DNA from: Chamaecyparis obtusa
Lineage: Eukaryota; Streptophyta; Pinopsida; Cupressales; Cupressaceae
Assembly (NCBI GenBank): GCA_027943335.1
Contig: BSBK01001870.1
Coordinates: forward strand, 1 to 64,000
Direction: 5' to 3'
DNA length: 64,000 nt
Every line of letters begins with the position of its first letter. Within the stretch, counting starts at the first letter, position 1. Shown one piece after another: positions 1 through 10,987 of this stretch. The notes below the pieces were generated by a model. It did no database searches. It was not told the origin of the DNA and saw only the letters and a list, made by a program, of their open reading frames with translations. Position numbers and translations under genes: made by a program.

Positions 1-771
1 TTCAGTCTCGGTATCTGATAGGCTGGACATGATTATATAGTTGAGAGGTTTATTGTTACTCAGGTCATGTGACAGTATGGTCATATTCAAGCTATGCCTC
101 AGGAGACAACAATGTATGCCTACATTTGGACGAGGGCACAGTTGGGGTCCCGACTGATTTATGATACTGTCTTGCATGAGATTTCTCAGATGGTTCCAAT
201 AGCCTAGGATTATCTTCCTGAGGTATTTGATGGTGGGATCACTAATGGATTTCATGCACACTATTCACAACATCCATTCCCATGGTTCACTTCTCCTGAT
301 GAGATCTCTCCTCACCTTGAAGATGCGTTAGATTATGATCCTTCTAATGATGGTGTTGGATGAGGTTGTGCCAAGAGAGGCCAAGATAGGGCAGTGGGTA
401 GAGGCCCAAGATAGAGATGGTTCCCGCAGAGGAGATGGTGGTGGTGGTGGAGATGGATGAGGTGGAGATGGAGGAGGAAGTGAGCACCTGGCGGTGATGT
501 AGGTCAATAGAGTTGCTAGAGGAGACTCAAAGTGCACCCCCCTTAGTGTGACACAGGTCCACTTTTACACAAAGATCAACATACACAGCAATAGAGAGTG
601 TCAGGGGATAGTAGTGGTAGTGGAGGTGGACAACAACCTCCTAGGGGACCTACTATAGGTGGTTCTGATGTTGATCCCCTTTCACAGTGCAAGAAGGATA
701 GAGAAGCCTTGCGTCTTGAGTTTTCCACATTGAGAGCTTGTTTGGCAAGAGAGGGACATGCAACTAGCTGA
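1..771 (+). pseudogene. C-terminal remnant of a plant mobile-domain-like protein
   Basis: Frame 1 stays in register for 257 codons without a frameshift and is broken only by about ten stop codons. The readable stretch (about codons 26-120) includes WTRAQLGSRLIYD, HPFPWFTSPDEISPHLEDA and LDYDPSNDGVG. A low-complexity Arg/Trp/Gly part follows, then a charged end at KKDREALRLEFSTLRACLA before TGA at 769. The layout, a conserved block, a low-complexity tail and a short coil-like end, recalls the C-terminal part of plant mobile domain proteins (the family annotated as protein phosphatase 7 long form), which are often carried by transposons. That assignment rests on recognition only. The 5' part lies outside the window. 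The Trp run could come from CGG to TGG changes. Confidence 0.4.
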
Positions 772-789
772 TATCAAGGGTGATAGGGG

Positions 790-1560
790 CCAAAATTCAC
801 CCATTCTATCAAAGATTTTTCTTAGATCTTCTAGGTGTGTTGTCCTTATCTTTGATTTTGCTAATGTATCATCTACATAGTCTTCCATGTTTCTATGCAT
901 CATGTCATGAAATATTGTAGTCATTTCTCTTTGATAGGTTACGGCCTACATTTTTAAGACAAAACGACATCACATTCTAATAGTATGTTCTCCATGCACA
1001 TGTGAATGTAGTCTTTTCTTGATCTTTAGGAGCAATTTTAATTTGGTTATATCCTAAAAATCCATCCATTAATAAATACATCTCATAGCATGTCATAAGA
1101 TCTACAATCATGTCTATGTTTGGAAGTGGAAAGTCAGCCTTTGGGCAAGCCTTGTTATAGTCTCTAAAGTCCATGAAAACTCTTATGGATTTATCTACCT
1201 TGGAAACAAGAACTATATTTGATATCCATTCCGCATAGTCAATATCTCTTATGAATGTAGCCTTCAATAATTTTTCCAATTCTGTTTTGACTAGCAATGC
1301 TACATGTGGATTCATTTTCCTTAGTTTTTTCTTAACGGGTTTCACATCAGGAGAAATAGATAAATGTGTGCATTATCAAGTCTATATCCAGTCTAGGCAC
1401 ATCCAGATAAGACTAGGCAAAATTGATCTTCTTTTCTTTAAAGAAACTGGTGAATTGGAGTTTATCTTCTTCTATCAATGACTGAGCAATGTGAACTAGT
1501 TGTGGAGCTTCTGTTGTTCCCATATTGATGGATTGCATTGGTTCAATCAACACTTAAGAT
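790..1560 (-). pseudogene. Ty3/gypsy reverse transcriptase remnant
   Basis: The product would copy element RNA into cDNA in cytoplasmic particles. On the minus strand, upstream to downstream, one reads KPVKKKLRKMNPHVALLVK, AEWISNIVLVSKVDKSIRV, FMDFRDYNKACPKADFPLP, a LMDGFLGYNQIKIAPKDQ block (catalytic Asp region) and the active-site motif YVDD at about 850-880. Fingers and palm are both present, but a frame change and stop separate the FLGYNQ part from the YVDD part (about 925-977). Connection, RNase H and integrase are absent because the element ends near 785. The part upstream to about 1,560 is the acidic linker between protease and RT. Assignment to the gypsy RT family is firm. Confidence 0.88.
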
Positions 1561-2570
1561 CTTTCCTAAAAATGATCTGGGACGATATCAAGAATCCCAT
1601 CCTTACGTGCCTCTAAGAGGTTTTCACCATTGGATGCGTCTTTTTCTTTTTCTCTTTTAGAATCTGATATAGACACTACATGGTTTTCACCATAAGATCT
1701 CTTGTTCTTTTTGTTTTTTCATTTTAGACTGAGAAAATTGATATCCTCCTCAATCATGTTTTTTACTCTTTACACTGGTGGAAGAAATGAAAGGTTCACA
1801 AGCATTTAGATAATAGGATAGGGTGTAGTCATTGTCAAAAGATAACATGCTTGTAGATGTAGGCTCATTCTAGTCTATCAGCTTAGGATGTATTAAGGAC
1901 AAAGATTCATTAGGTTCAAGAGATAACACCGCATTAATATCAATGTCATTAACTTGTAAGATGTTTTTGTCAGGTTTTCTTCTAAAGAGATGTTAGGATT
2001 ATTAGAGTCATTATCATTATTATTAGAGTTCATGTTAATGTTATGTAAGTATAACTCTAGGTGACCTAGCATTAGAACTCTCTCCCTCTTCAATTAGGAC
2101 TCTAGGATCATATTTATGTATCACATCTACCTCTATATCCATCGTAGCATCAAAAAGTATATCCCATTAATATTCATGTGAGTCCACCTGACTATAATCT
2201 GAAACCCCAAGAAGTGGGAAATGGTCATTGGTACTTCAGTTTCCTCATCAACATTGTTCTCTCTCTCTCTTGCGAAGGTACTTGTGAAGATATCATGTTT
2301 GGTTATTCATCAAAGTGAGGTGTGTCAAAAATAGGATTTCCTTGCTCTTGTTATCCTTCAAGTTCTTTTGTTTGTTCTTCCTCTGATTCTTGTTCAAGTT
2401 CAAGATTAGTGCCAAGTTCTAATAATGGATCTCCTTGTAAGAGTGGTAACCTTCATAAGAGATAGGTTGTCCTTCCCCTTCTTCATTTTCTTCTTCATTA
2501 TCCAAGTTTCCTGATCTGTCAAACACTGGGCCATCTTCTACTATGTGATGTGATGTTGTTTCCTTGAAGC
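1561..2570 (-). other. Decayed gypsy pol linker between G-patch ORF and RT
   Basis: About 1 kb of low-complexity coding debris of the outer gypsy element. Short Asn/Ser/Glu-rich reading frames on the minus strand (for example 1,893-2,093) fit the poorly conserved linker found between protease and RT in this type of element. I see no separate gene. Confidence 0.5.
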
Positions 2571-2999
2571 CTACTCCATTTTGTCCCTAGGGTTTCTAAA
2601 ATCCATATGTATTGGCTCCATGAGTCCTTGTTTGTTCTGTCCCAATGGTCCTTTGCCTTTGTAACCCATTTGCTTCATGATATTATAGCCTTTACCATGT
2701 TTATCAGTGGCTATATCTACATTCTTGATATTTCCATCTTGTTCATTCTCTTTGTATAGCCATTGCAAGACAACTTTCTCTTCATTTTCTTCTTCAAGGG
2801 ACACCTTTTCTTTAACCATTCTTGTTCCTTCATGGATCATTAGAGTATTACCTTTGAAGGTGTAAATGTAGATGAAGGGTCTTCCTTGAGACCTAGGAGA
2901 TATTGGAAGATCTATCAAGGACATTGCATAATCTATATTGTACTCTCCCATTCCTGTTTCTTGAATGTTGACTTTCATAGCAAAGCATTGAAGGACCAT
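2571..2999 (-). pseudogene. G-patch domain segment of the outer gypsy pol
   Basis: An open frame of 142 codons lies between protease (upstream) and RT (downstream) on the minus strand. Residues about 100-142 match the G-patch pattern, a glycine-rich RNA-binding or helicase-activating module: GKGYNIMKQMGYKGKGPLG followed by QNKQGLMEPI. The preceding part is acidic and includes PRSQGRPFIYIYTFKGNT. A G-patch following the protease is established for betaretroviruses such as Mason-Pfizer monkey virus, where it helps reverse transcription. Here its role is inference by analogy. There is no obvious start, so this was probably a section of a longer gag-pol polyprotein rather than a separate gene. 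Confidence 0.7.
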
Positions 3000-3126
3000 T
3001 TCTTTGGATGTTTCTACTTTGTTGGAACTTTCTTTTTTTGTGTGGGATCATGCTATCTGTTTATTTAAGACTATTACAGGGATATGTTGTGTCAGTCATA
3101 ATAGTCACCTCCACTCCATTATGAGG

Positions 3127-3758
3127 AAATTTATGCATTGGTGGTAAGTAGAAGGCACAACTTGCATTGAATGGATCCACGACCTCCAAGAAGAATGTTA
3201 TAAGCAAGTGGAAAGTGAAGAACTTGGAATATCACATCTCTTTCCACTGGTCCCACTCTAATAGGCAAGACAACCAATCCTTTGGAGGAACTCTCTTCTT
3301 AATCATAAGCTTTGATTGTTATCTTCCTTCTTGGATCAATTGCGTGTTCAGAAAATCCCAATTGTTTCACCAAATTGTAGGTACATATGTTCAGACTAGC
3401 ACCTCCATCTATCAAGACACACTTAACATGATGTTTATGAATGAGGAATTCTAGATGCAAAGGTTGATTATGTGGGTGGTTTAATGCCTTATCATCTTCC
3501 TCAGAGAAAGACAAGTAATGCGGGGGAATTTAGGTGTCCAACCATAGTCTGGAATATGTCCACATCTAAATCTTTAGGCACATTGGTATGAGAAAGGCTT
3601 GATCAAGGATCTCTTTATGACTCAGAGAAAATTTTTAACAACCTCCAAAATAGAGATTTGGGCTGGTGTATGCTACAACTAGTCTACTAGATTGAACTTT
3701 GAAGGTAATGTCAGTTGTTTAGGTCTTGATGTTGTAACTGGTGTTTGAAGCTCCTTTG
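3127..3758 (-). pseudogene. Outer gypsy aspartic protease remnant
   Basis: The product would cleave the gag-pol polyprotein. The minus-strand frame reads HLEFLIHKHHVKCVLIDGG then ASLNICTYNLVKQLGF: the D-[ST]-G motif of retroviral aspartic proteases appears as DGGAS. Downstream are the typical IKAYD and an LPIRVG-like strand in decayed form. Upstream, a HKEILDQA-like segment and a PPHYLSFSEEDDKALNHP block are typical of the region before the protease in plant gypsy elements. Frame shifts and stops occur between 3,515 and 3,758. The CTTTG target site of the nested element (3,754-3,758) lies in this upstream part, so that insertion separated it from gag. Confidence 0.82.
3754..3758. repeat. Target-site duplication (left) of the middle LTR element
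   Basis: CTTTG directly precedes the TGATG end of the left LTR. The same CTTTG directly follows the CATCA end of the right LTR at 18,382-18,386. A 5-bp duplication is the normal product of LTR-retrotransposon integration. Confidence 0.93.
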
Positions 3759-4729
3759 TGATGAAATCAAGGTTAGAGGATCCAATTAAGGATTGTCCAA
3801 ACTTGTAGCCAAACCACAACATAGAGGAATTACACAATAATAACACTAGATCTGTAAAAGAAAAGAGATCTTCACTCATAAATTCACTGATTACATGCAA
3901 TGTGTTGGGTTGTAAGGCCTTCCTGGTTACGACCAATTACAATGTAAGAATTAGTTCTACAAGATCACACAGGATCCAACACCTCTCTCAGCTAACCTAG
4001 GTCTATAACACAATAGGACACTGGTAGGCACTTCAAGAAAGATCTAAACTTATGCTCGCAAGCCACCAAGAAATCTCCTTGTTCCAAAGCTTGCAAGCTA
4101 CTAACTCTACTATCACAGAACTATCAAAATAACAATCTGATCTGCAAGATCCCGCAAGAACTTTTCCATAACTTCACTTCTATCTTTCTTCCCAAGACCT
4201 CTATCCTAAACAACTACTCCAACACCCTTTAAATACTAATCATCAGCCACAAGTTGGCTGGATGAAACCGTTAACTCCTCCTAAAAAATATTAAATGCAA
4301 TACAAGTCGGCTCTCAAATAGCCTTACAATAATTAAATTCAACATGTGGCCTCCAGATCCACCTAGGAGAATCCAACAAAAGAATACAAACAATAAATGC
4401 ACCAAGTCGGCCAAGAAAATCTTCAAGAACACCTGTTGATAAGACCATTTTACCGAGCAGCAAAGAAATAACTAAGCACCAACAAACCAACCATGCCAAG
4501 CATTATCGAGTAACACAGTTATCATCGAGCACCAGGAAAACCAGCGCCTTCAGTTACCGAGCATTCTTTAGAGACCGAGCACCCCGGTCAACACTATAAC
4601 TGAGCAACCAAACTCCAAGACTGAGCGAATACTTCACCAACTAAGATCAAAACCACTAATCTTCCTTTCAAACAAACATATTTTTGGTTGATACAAGATT
4701 GCCAAGAATCCTAGGATGCTCCTGCATCA
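3759..4729 (-). repeat. 3' LTR of the middle element
   Basis: 971 bp beginning TGATG and ending CATCA, a 5-bp inverted terminal repeat. It matches 6,773-7,264 and then 17,899-18,381 almost throughout. It is the uninterrupted copy of the LTR and shows what the other copy looked like before the hAT arrived. A weak purine tract read on the minus strand (ACTTGGGGTGTC) abuts its inner edge at 4,730-4,741. Confidence 0.93.
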
Positions 4730-5214
4730 GACACCCCAAGTAAAGAAGATTTTCTCATAAGGAAATCAAGGACGTCTTAAGGGAATCAGAAGAGGTATGC
4801 CATATATGTTCTTAACCCATATCTCCTCTTGTCCTTCATCCCTAGTTGTCTTCACTTCATTCATTGTCCCTTGCAACAAGTTTTCTTGCTTCTTATCTTT
4901 CTGCCTACAACTGATAACAATTGACTCTAACCATCCCTTCCACTGTCGATCACATCTGTACCTCGGTGAAACACATCCTGTCCAAACTCCTCAATCAACA
5001 TGACATCATTTGCATCTCTTTGTGTCATCAATGTCATTATCTGTTGTACTATTTCTGTTAGAAAGACCATCTATCTCTTAATCTCAACAAAACTCTTTAG
5101 ATATATCATTCTCTTTCTCCTTCAAACTAGACTTTGTAGGAATAGGTTCATCAACCCTCTTCTCTTGAGGTTTGTCCCTGGTCACACAGACAACACCTGA
5201 TAACTCCACATTCC
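4730..5214 (-). other. Non-coding or decayed internal part of the middle element
   Basis: Between the protease remnant and the 3' LTR, where RT, RNase H and integrase would normally lie, there are under 500 bp with only short broken frames on the minus strand. No RT or integrase motif is visible, so the enzyme part of pol is absent. Confidence 0.6.
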
Positions 5215-5575
5215 TTAGGTCCCTGTCTCTTGTAAAGGTAACAGCTTATGCCTAGATCCTTCATGACTAACCACATAGGTGTTTGCACGACCATCAAACA
5301 AAACATTTATATCAAATTGCCAAGGCCTCCTGAGAAATAGATGACAAGCATCCATAGGCATTACATCACATAATATTTCATCATGATAAGATCCAATCTG
5401 AAAATTGACCAAGCATTGTTCTTCAATCCTAACCTTAGACACATCTTGTATCCAACTAATCTGATAAGGATTAGGATGTTTCTTTCTTTCCAAATTCAAC
5501 TTACTAACCATTTCTTCTAAAAAAAATTCTCAGAACTACCACCATCAACTACAACATTACATACCTTATTCTTGC
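5215..5575 (-). pseudogene. Aspartic protease remnant of the middle element
   Basis: Read on the minus strand, a KNKVCNVVVDGGSSENFF segment around 5,520-5,570 carries the DGGSS active site of retroviral-type proteases. A one-base shift follows, then a 98-codon frame with LNLERKKHPNPYQISWIQ, VNFQIGSYHDEILCDVMPMD and ACHLFLRRPWQFD. These are the flap and the LLGRPW-like end of Ty3/gypsy proteases (here LFLRRPW). It follows gag directly, as expected of a gag-pro precursor. Nothing resembling RT follows it. Confidence 0.85.
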
Positions 5576-5606
5576 ACTTACATCTGATTCTCAAAAAATT
5601 TCTCCT

Positions 5607-6755
5607 TTACACTGGTTCTTGGACACATGTAGCCAGCCTCCTAGTGATAAGAAATTCACCTTTTTCTGCAACATTCTCAATGTCTTCCTCGGTAGTTAGT
5701 GCAACTCTTTTCTTAGGACATTGAAAACTTCTATGACCAGCTTCACCACATTGATAACAAGTACCAGTGAACTCATTTTTCCACCTTCCTCTCTGTCTAG
5801 TACTAAAATTCTTAGTGACTTGACCACTGCCAGATCCTACATCAGTCTTTTTAGGATTCTCTACCACATTACTTTCAACAACTATTTCACCAGTCTTACC
5901 ACCTTTATGCTTGTTGTTTTGTCTTCCTTCAAACTTCTTATTCAACTTCTCTTCAATATTTAATGCCATCTAATAAGCATCTCCTATTGTTGTCATCCAA
6001 ACAGTAAGTAACTCTTCTTGAATACTAGGTCTCAAACCATAAACATACCTAGAAACCTTCTCTTTATCAGCTTCAGAATGACCAGTCCTAATCAGGATTC
6101 AGTAAAAATCTTCAGTATACTGTTGCACTAATTTGTTAGTTTGCTTCAAGGCTTGCATATTCTTAAACATGTCTAACTCATAATCCACTGGAATGAATTG
6201 GTTCTTCAATTTGTCAACCATTTGGTTCCATCTAGTGATCTTTTCCTTTCCTCTCCTCCTTCTTTCCAACTGAACTTTCCTCCACCAAATATTTACATGA
6301 ACCTTCAGTTTAGTCTTTGCAAATATAACTCTATCAGGATCTTATATTTCTTCATACTCAAAGTATTCACCTATCTCATTAATCCAATCAATCAACTCTT
6401 CTGGCCTAAGGCTTCCAAAAAATGTAGAAACTTCAATCTTAGGTCTTTTCCCAATTTTAGACATAGCCTCCAGGATTCTATTTTCTTCTAGATCCCTAGC
6501 TTCTTCTACAACTTCTTTAAAATGATCTTCTTCCTCAGATTCATCATCACTATCTTCTTTCAATCTAGTCTTCTTTCTCAATTCCTCTTGTAGATCTTGC
6601 ACTTGTTTCTGCAAAGCTCTAAAATCATCAAGACTGAATTCCCCAGTAGGTTCTTCCTTAGAGATCTCACGAGCTCTCCTCGGAGGCATCTTCAATCCAA
6701 GATCCTGGTGTGCACTGCCTCTCCTTTGGCAATATGTCTGTACATTCAAGATCAA
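5607..6755 (-). pseudogene. gag of the middle element (zinc-knuckle capsid protein)
   Basis: gag would form the particle and bind element RNA. One minus-strand frame of about 383 codons, broken by stops near 6,342, 6,100 and 5,970, contains in order: a basic start MPPRRAREIS, a short coil with an acidic run (RKKTRLKEDSDDESEEEDHF), a retrotransposon-gag capsid core (IDWINEIGEYFEYEE, then about 6,300-5,975 with RWNQMVDKLKNQFIPVDYE and a YVYGLRPSIQEELL block), a Lys/Gly-rich stretch, and one CCHC knuckle CYQCGEAGHRSFQC at about 5,715-5,760. The start at 6,755 or the MPPRR methionine near 6,690 are both possible. It begins just inside the PBS. Confidence 0.9.
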
Positions 6756-6758
6756 TTC

Positions 6759-6770
6759 ACTCAGATACCA
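6759..6770 (-). promoter_or_regulatory. Primer-binding site, initiator-Met tRNA type
   Basis: On the minus strand this reads TGGTATCTGAGT, two mismatches from the plant initiator-Met tRNA PBS TGGTATCAGAGC. It lies two bases inside the 5' LTR. It fixes the element's orientation and the inner LTR border at 6,773. Confidence 0.85.
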
Positions 6771-6772
6771 CT

Positions 6773-7264
6773 TGATGTAGTCAAGGTCGAAAGATCCAAT
6801 TAAGGACTATCCAAATTTGCAGCCAAACCACAACACAATGGAATTACACAATAATAACACTAGATCTGTAAAAGAGAAGATATCTTCATTCATAAATTCA
6901 CTGATTACATGCAATGTGTCGAGTTGTAAGGCCTTCCCGATTACGGCCAATTACAATGCAAGAAATAGTTCTACAAGATCACGTGGGATCCAACACCTCT
7001 CTCAACTAGCCTAGGTCTGTAACACAACAAGACACTGGTAGGCACTCCAAGAAAGATCTAAACTTGTGCTCGCAAGCCACCAAGAAATCTCCTTGTTCCT
7101 AAGATCACAAGTTACTAACTCTACTATCACAAACTATCAGATAACAATTTGATCTGCAAGATCCCATATGAAATTTTCCACAAATTCACTTCTATCTTTC
7201 TTCCTAGGCCTCTATCCTAAAAAAATACTCCAACACCCTTTAAATACTAATCATCAGCCACAAG
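6773..7264 (-). repeat. 5' LTR of the middle element, inner half
   Basis: This copy of the LTR matches 3,759-4,252. It stops abruptly after GCCACAAG, where the hAT element is inserted, and the match resumes at 17,899. Differences from the 3' LTR are mostly transitions. Confidence 0.92.
7257..7264. repeat. Left 8-bp target-site duplication of the hAT
   Basis: GCCACAAG here and at 17,899-17,906. The uninterrupted LTR copy has this word once, at about 4,246-4,253. Eight-base duplications are diagnostic of hAT transposons. The next base is T on both sides, so a 9-bp reading cannot be excluded. Confidence 0.88.
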
Positions 7265-7924
7265 TAGTGATTTTTTTAGTGGTGATTATTCGCCAATTGG
7301 CGAATATGTCCCGATCGGCGGATTGAAATTGGCAAAAAAAATGGTCATATACTAGTTGACCGGTTCGCCCGAATTTTATAAAATGCTCATATAGTGGTCG
7401 GATTGTTCACCACTATTTTTATGTAATTTCCATAACGTAGTTGGGTTCTTCACCCATATTTCTATTTACTGTTTTACTCTTATTTTCCATGGATTAAATT
7501 TGGTGTATTTATCGAGGATCAACATTTGCCAATGGTCCATTGTCTGAAGTAAAAAATTTATTTGCACTAGGACCCAATTCACCATGCATCATACATAATC
7601 GTGTCCCAAATTACCGCCCTATTCACCCAATCAATTATTTGAAATTACATGGGGTTCACCAAATATTAGAAGTTATCATAAGCAACTGTCGGCCCCTTCA
7701 CCAAAATGGACAATGGAGATTATGAGGTAAAATCTGATGGCTGATATGAAAATGGTTTACTTGTAGTTGTCTATTTAAGAGATATGAATTTTATTATTAA
7801 AACATGCCAAAGAAAAGGATACTTCAAGAGATTTAGTTGATTCTGAGCTCACAACTACGATCGGTATCGAACGACTACTAGTCTATAGTATCTTATTCAA
7901 GTAAAATTTTATTGCAGCCATAAT
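7265..7924. promoter_or_regulatory. hAT left subterminal region with TTCGCC/TTCACC repeats
   Basis: No gene. The word TTCGCC or TTCACC (and its complement) recurs about ten times, for example at 7,290, 7,299, 7,366, 7,409, 7,449, 7,578, 7,622, 7,657 and 7,697. In hAT elements such as Ac, repeated subterminal words bind the transposase. That function is inferred here. The transposase promoter should also lie here. Confidence 0.55.
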
Positions 7925-10587
7925 TTGTTGGAGATGTCACAGTCAAAGTTAAACAGGAAGAGGACTATTGAAGGTGGAGATGTCCAAGAGAGGCCAATGA
8001 AATGCAAAAATATATCTTCATACTTTGGCATGGGCAAATGCAATAGTGTTGGTCAAAGTGAGGAAGGTACATCATCAGAGGAACCTGTACAATTTGAAGG
8101 CTCTCAACCTACTCAGGAGTCTAATGAACAAATTGGGGAACCTAATAAATCTGGTGATGAAGTTACCGAACCTGATATATCTGATGAAGATGACCTTGAA
8201 GAATAATTTCAAGTAAATAACCAATACCAAGATGAATTGATCGACTTTGGTGATGATGATGGTTCAATTAACAGTAACACTAAAGGGAGAGGAAAATCAA
8301 AAGAAAAAATTGATCATCAATGGGAGATGTCGAGGAGATTTAAATTTGATTGGGAGGAAAAGTATTCATTCATTGAACCCGTGGACAATCCAATTGTAGG
8401 TGAGCCACCAATAGAATGCAGATGTACAATTTGTAGTTGGAAGTATAAAAAGGAAAAGCGGTTGTAGCTTAAACTAGACACCATAGAGAAACATGTTGGT
8501 AAGGTTTATGAAACCTCAACTGTTGATGGAAAGGAAATAAAAGTGGTAAGATATAAAACAAAGGAACAATGTCAACATAAAAGGAATGTTGAGGAATATT
8601 ATTTGTTTCAAAAATTTAAGACGAAGCCTGGTGAAGTTCAAGGTTCTATTAATGCTATTTTTGCAAAAGCAAGTGAAGTAGAAGAACACAGAAAAGTTGT
8701 TCAATTAAGTAATGTTTTCCATATTTTGAGCAGAGGGTGTCCAATGACAGACTATCCTAAAATGAGTGGTTAATTACACTTTCTAAAAGTTCCTAACTAT
8801 CCTGTCACTCATTGGTCAATAAACAGTGGATGGGATTTGGCAAGTTGTATTGCCCAGGTTGAAATAGAGCATGTACAGAGAAAAATAAAAGAGTCAACCT
8901 TTATTGCACTATCCTTAGATGAAGTTACGAAAATAGATAATACATTGTGGGTATGCATGCATGTTTATACTATACAGAATAATGTCTTCCAACCACATCT
9001 ACTAATTGTTACAAAATTGAGGGACAATGCGACATCGGAAACTTTATTTCAATTAGTAAAGAGCCATTTAATTGAATATGGAGGTATGGATGAATTGACA
9101 ATAGTGAAGAAGTTGATTTGTGTTGGAGTTGATGGAGCTTTAGTAATGCAAGGTCAAAGGAATGGTCTTTGCACAAAGATGCAGGCTTCTTGTTTACCAT
9201 ATGTTGTTGGCATTCACTGTATGGCCCACAGGATGAATCTTGCTTTTAGAGTTGTGAAGAAGTTCCCTTTAGTAAACAAGGTTGAAGATTTAGTAAGAGA
9301 GTTGTACTCATATTTTTGTCGAAGTCCCAAAAATTTTAGGGAATTTCAACACTTTGCTTATGGAATTACCAATGGAAACAAGCTTCTTAAAGATGCTGAT
9401 ACCAGATGGATCTCTTTGGATGGACCAGTGCATCGAGTTTTTTCTGAATATCAATCTTTGATTGGACTGATGTACAAAAATTAGGACAATGCAAAAATCA
9501 GAGATGTAGTGACCTGCTTCAGAGGTTAAGAAATATAGAGACACTTTTGACTTGCGTAAATATGTTTACTTGCATAAAATGTCATGCCAAGCCCTGGATA
9601 GTCTCTATCGAAATGACCTAAATTTATCCAATGAAAGATTTAATCACTAGCAAAAACTAACAGATTTGGAAAATCCTGATAATTATTTAAAGATTGTTGA
9701 AAATGGGGATTTATGTGTTTGTGTAAGGGGATTTCAGATACCAATGTACTACAGTGCCCCAAAGAAGCGAGCTACAAGAGTTACAAGGGAAGAGTTTACC
9801 AAGATCGTCGAGTCTATAGCAGGTAATGCAAGGGACATAGCCTATAAAGTTTCCTCTGAAATAAGATCCTGATTCCCATATGAACAACTGCTTGAGGCCA
9901 TGGTAATTGTGTTTCCTCAATATTGGACCTTAAACTCTAAGGAAGATTATCGTAATAAGCTAATGACTTTGATAAAGGAATTTTGCAAATCTGTAGAATT
10001 CAATGGAGTGACTATTAATGGAATTTTAGATCAGGGTCTTCTTAGAAATCAATCAGGCACTTTTGCAAAGACTATGAAGCATCAATATCAATTAATGCAT
10101 AACCCACATGAAGAGGGCTCGACAACAAGGCTTTGGACATAACTAAAATAGAGCACAATGTTGTGTGAAGAAATTTCAGAGTTCAGTGGAGGATGAGAGA
10201 TTTTTCAGTGCTTTGGGTTCAATGGAGGATGAGAGAGTTTTCAGTGCTTTGGGCTTCCTAAAATCAAAGGTAAGAAACAAACTAGACAAGAATTTGGAAA
10301 CATGCTTGAGGGTCTTCACATCTAGGTATGATGTCAATACTTTTCCTTATCAAAAAGCAATGGAAATATGGAAGAAAAGATGCAAAAGAAGAGGGTTGGG
10401 CAACACCATTAACCAATCTCTGATAGCGACTCTGAGTGGGACAAGTACAGGTGGTGATGGGAGTCATAGAAGCGGAGGCCAGACTCAGTCTGAAGAAGAC
10501 ACAAATGAAAATGAAGAGAACAATGAAGAAATTGGAATACCAAAATTGGATGATGATGATGATGCACAGATGAATTGGAAAATTTAG
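7925..10587 (+). pseudogene. hAT transposase (zinc finger, RNase H-like core)
   Basis: The enzyme would excise and reinsert the element. The start (MSQSKLNRKR..., near 7,934) is followed by an acidic region, then a TTF/BED-like finger with CRCTICSWKYKKEKR near 8,420-8,466. The RNase H-like core has catalytic-type Asp residues in FIALSLDEVTKIDNTLW (8,918) and LICVGVDGALVM (about 9,131), then HCMAHRMNLAFRVVKKFP, the conserved CxxH block. A TRWIS motif follows near 9,405. The C-terminal dimerisation part has ERVFSALGFLKSKVRNKLD near 10,230. The frame is kept to 9,484 with only stops (8,204; 8,465; 8,771), then changes twice (frames 3 and 1). It resembles the hAT group of human ZNF862/KIAA1586-type proteins more than Ac. 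Confidence 0.9.
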
Positions 10588-10987
10588 GAAATTTCTGCTA
10601 AATTAGCAGTAGCAATCGATAGGTATTTTTTGAACTTATTAACTATTATATCCTGTGGTTGTCATTCAATGTTCATTTTAAAAAAGAAAGAATGTATTAT
10701 TACTATAGAGTGTAGTTTGTAACTTTGTATCGTATCATCAATGATCATTCATATTTGAATTTGAAATTCCTGAATGAAATTTTGTATTCCAATAGCATAT
10801 AACAAAGTAAATCAACTAAGAATAATTGAATAAAATAGAGTAACTCAACATACATTGAATTGGAAAACATGAAAATTAGATAGAGAACAATTTGTTTTGT
10901 ATTCATTTGCAATATATTACAATTTATAGTAGTTTAATTTGTTTTGTATTCATTTGCACTATATTACAATTTACAGTAGTTCAAAAT
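10588..10987. other. Intergenic gap between the two convergent hAT genes
   Basis: 400 bp of AT-rich sequence with a near-repeat of about 45 bp (two copies of TTTGTTTTGTATTCATTTGC at about 10,892 and 10,936). This is where both transcripts should end. No open frame. Confidence 0.5.
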
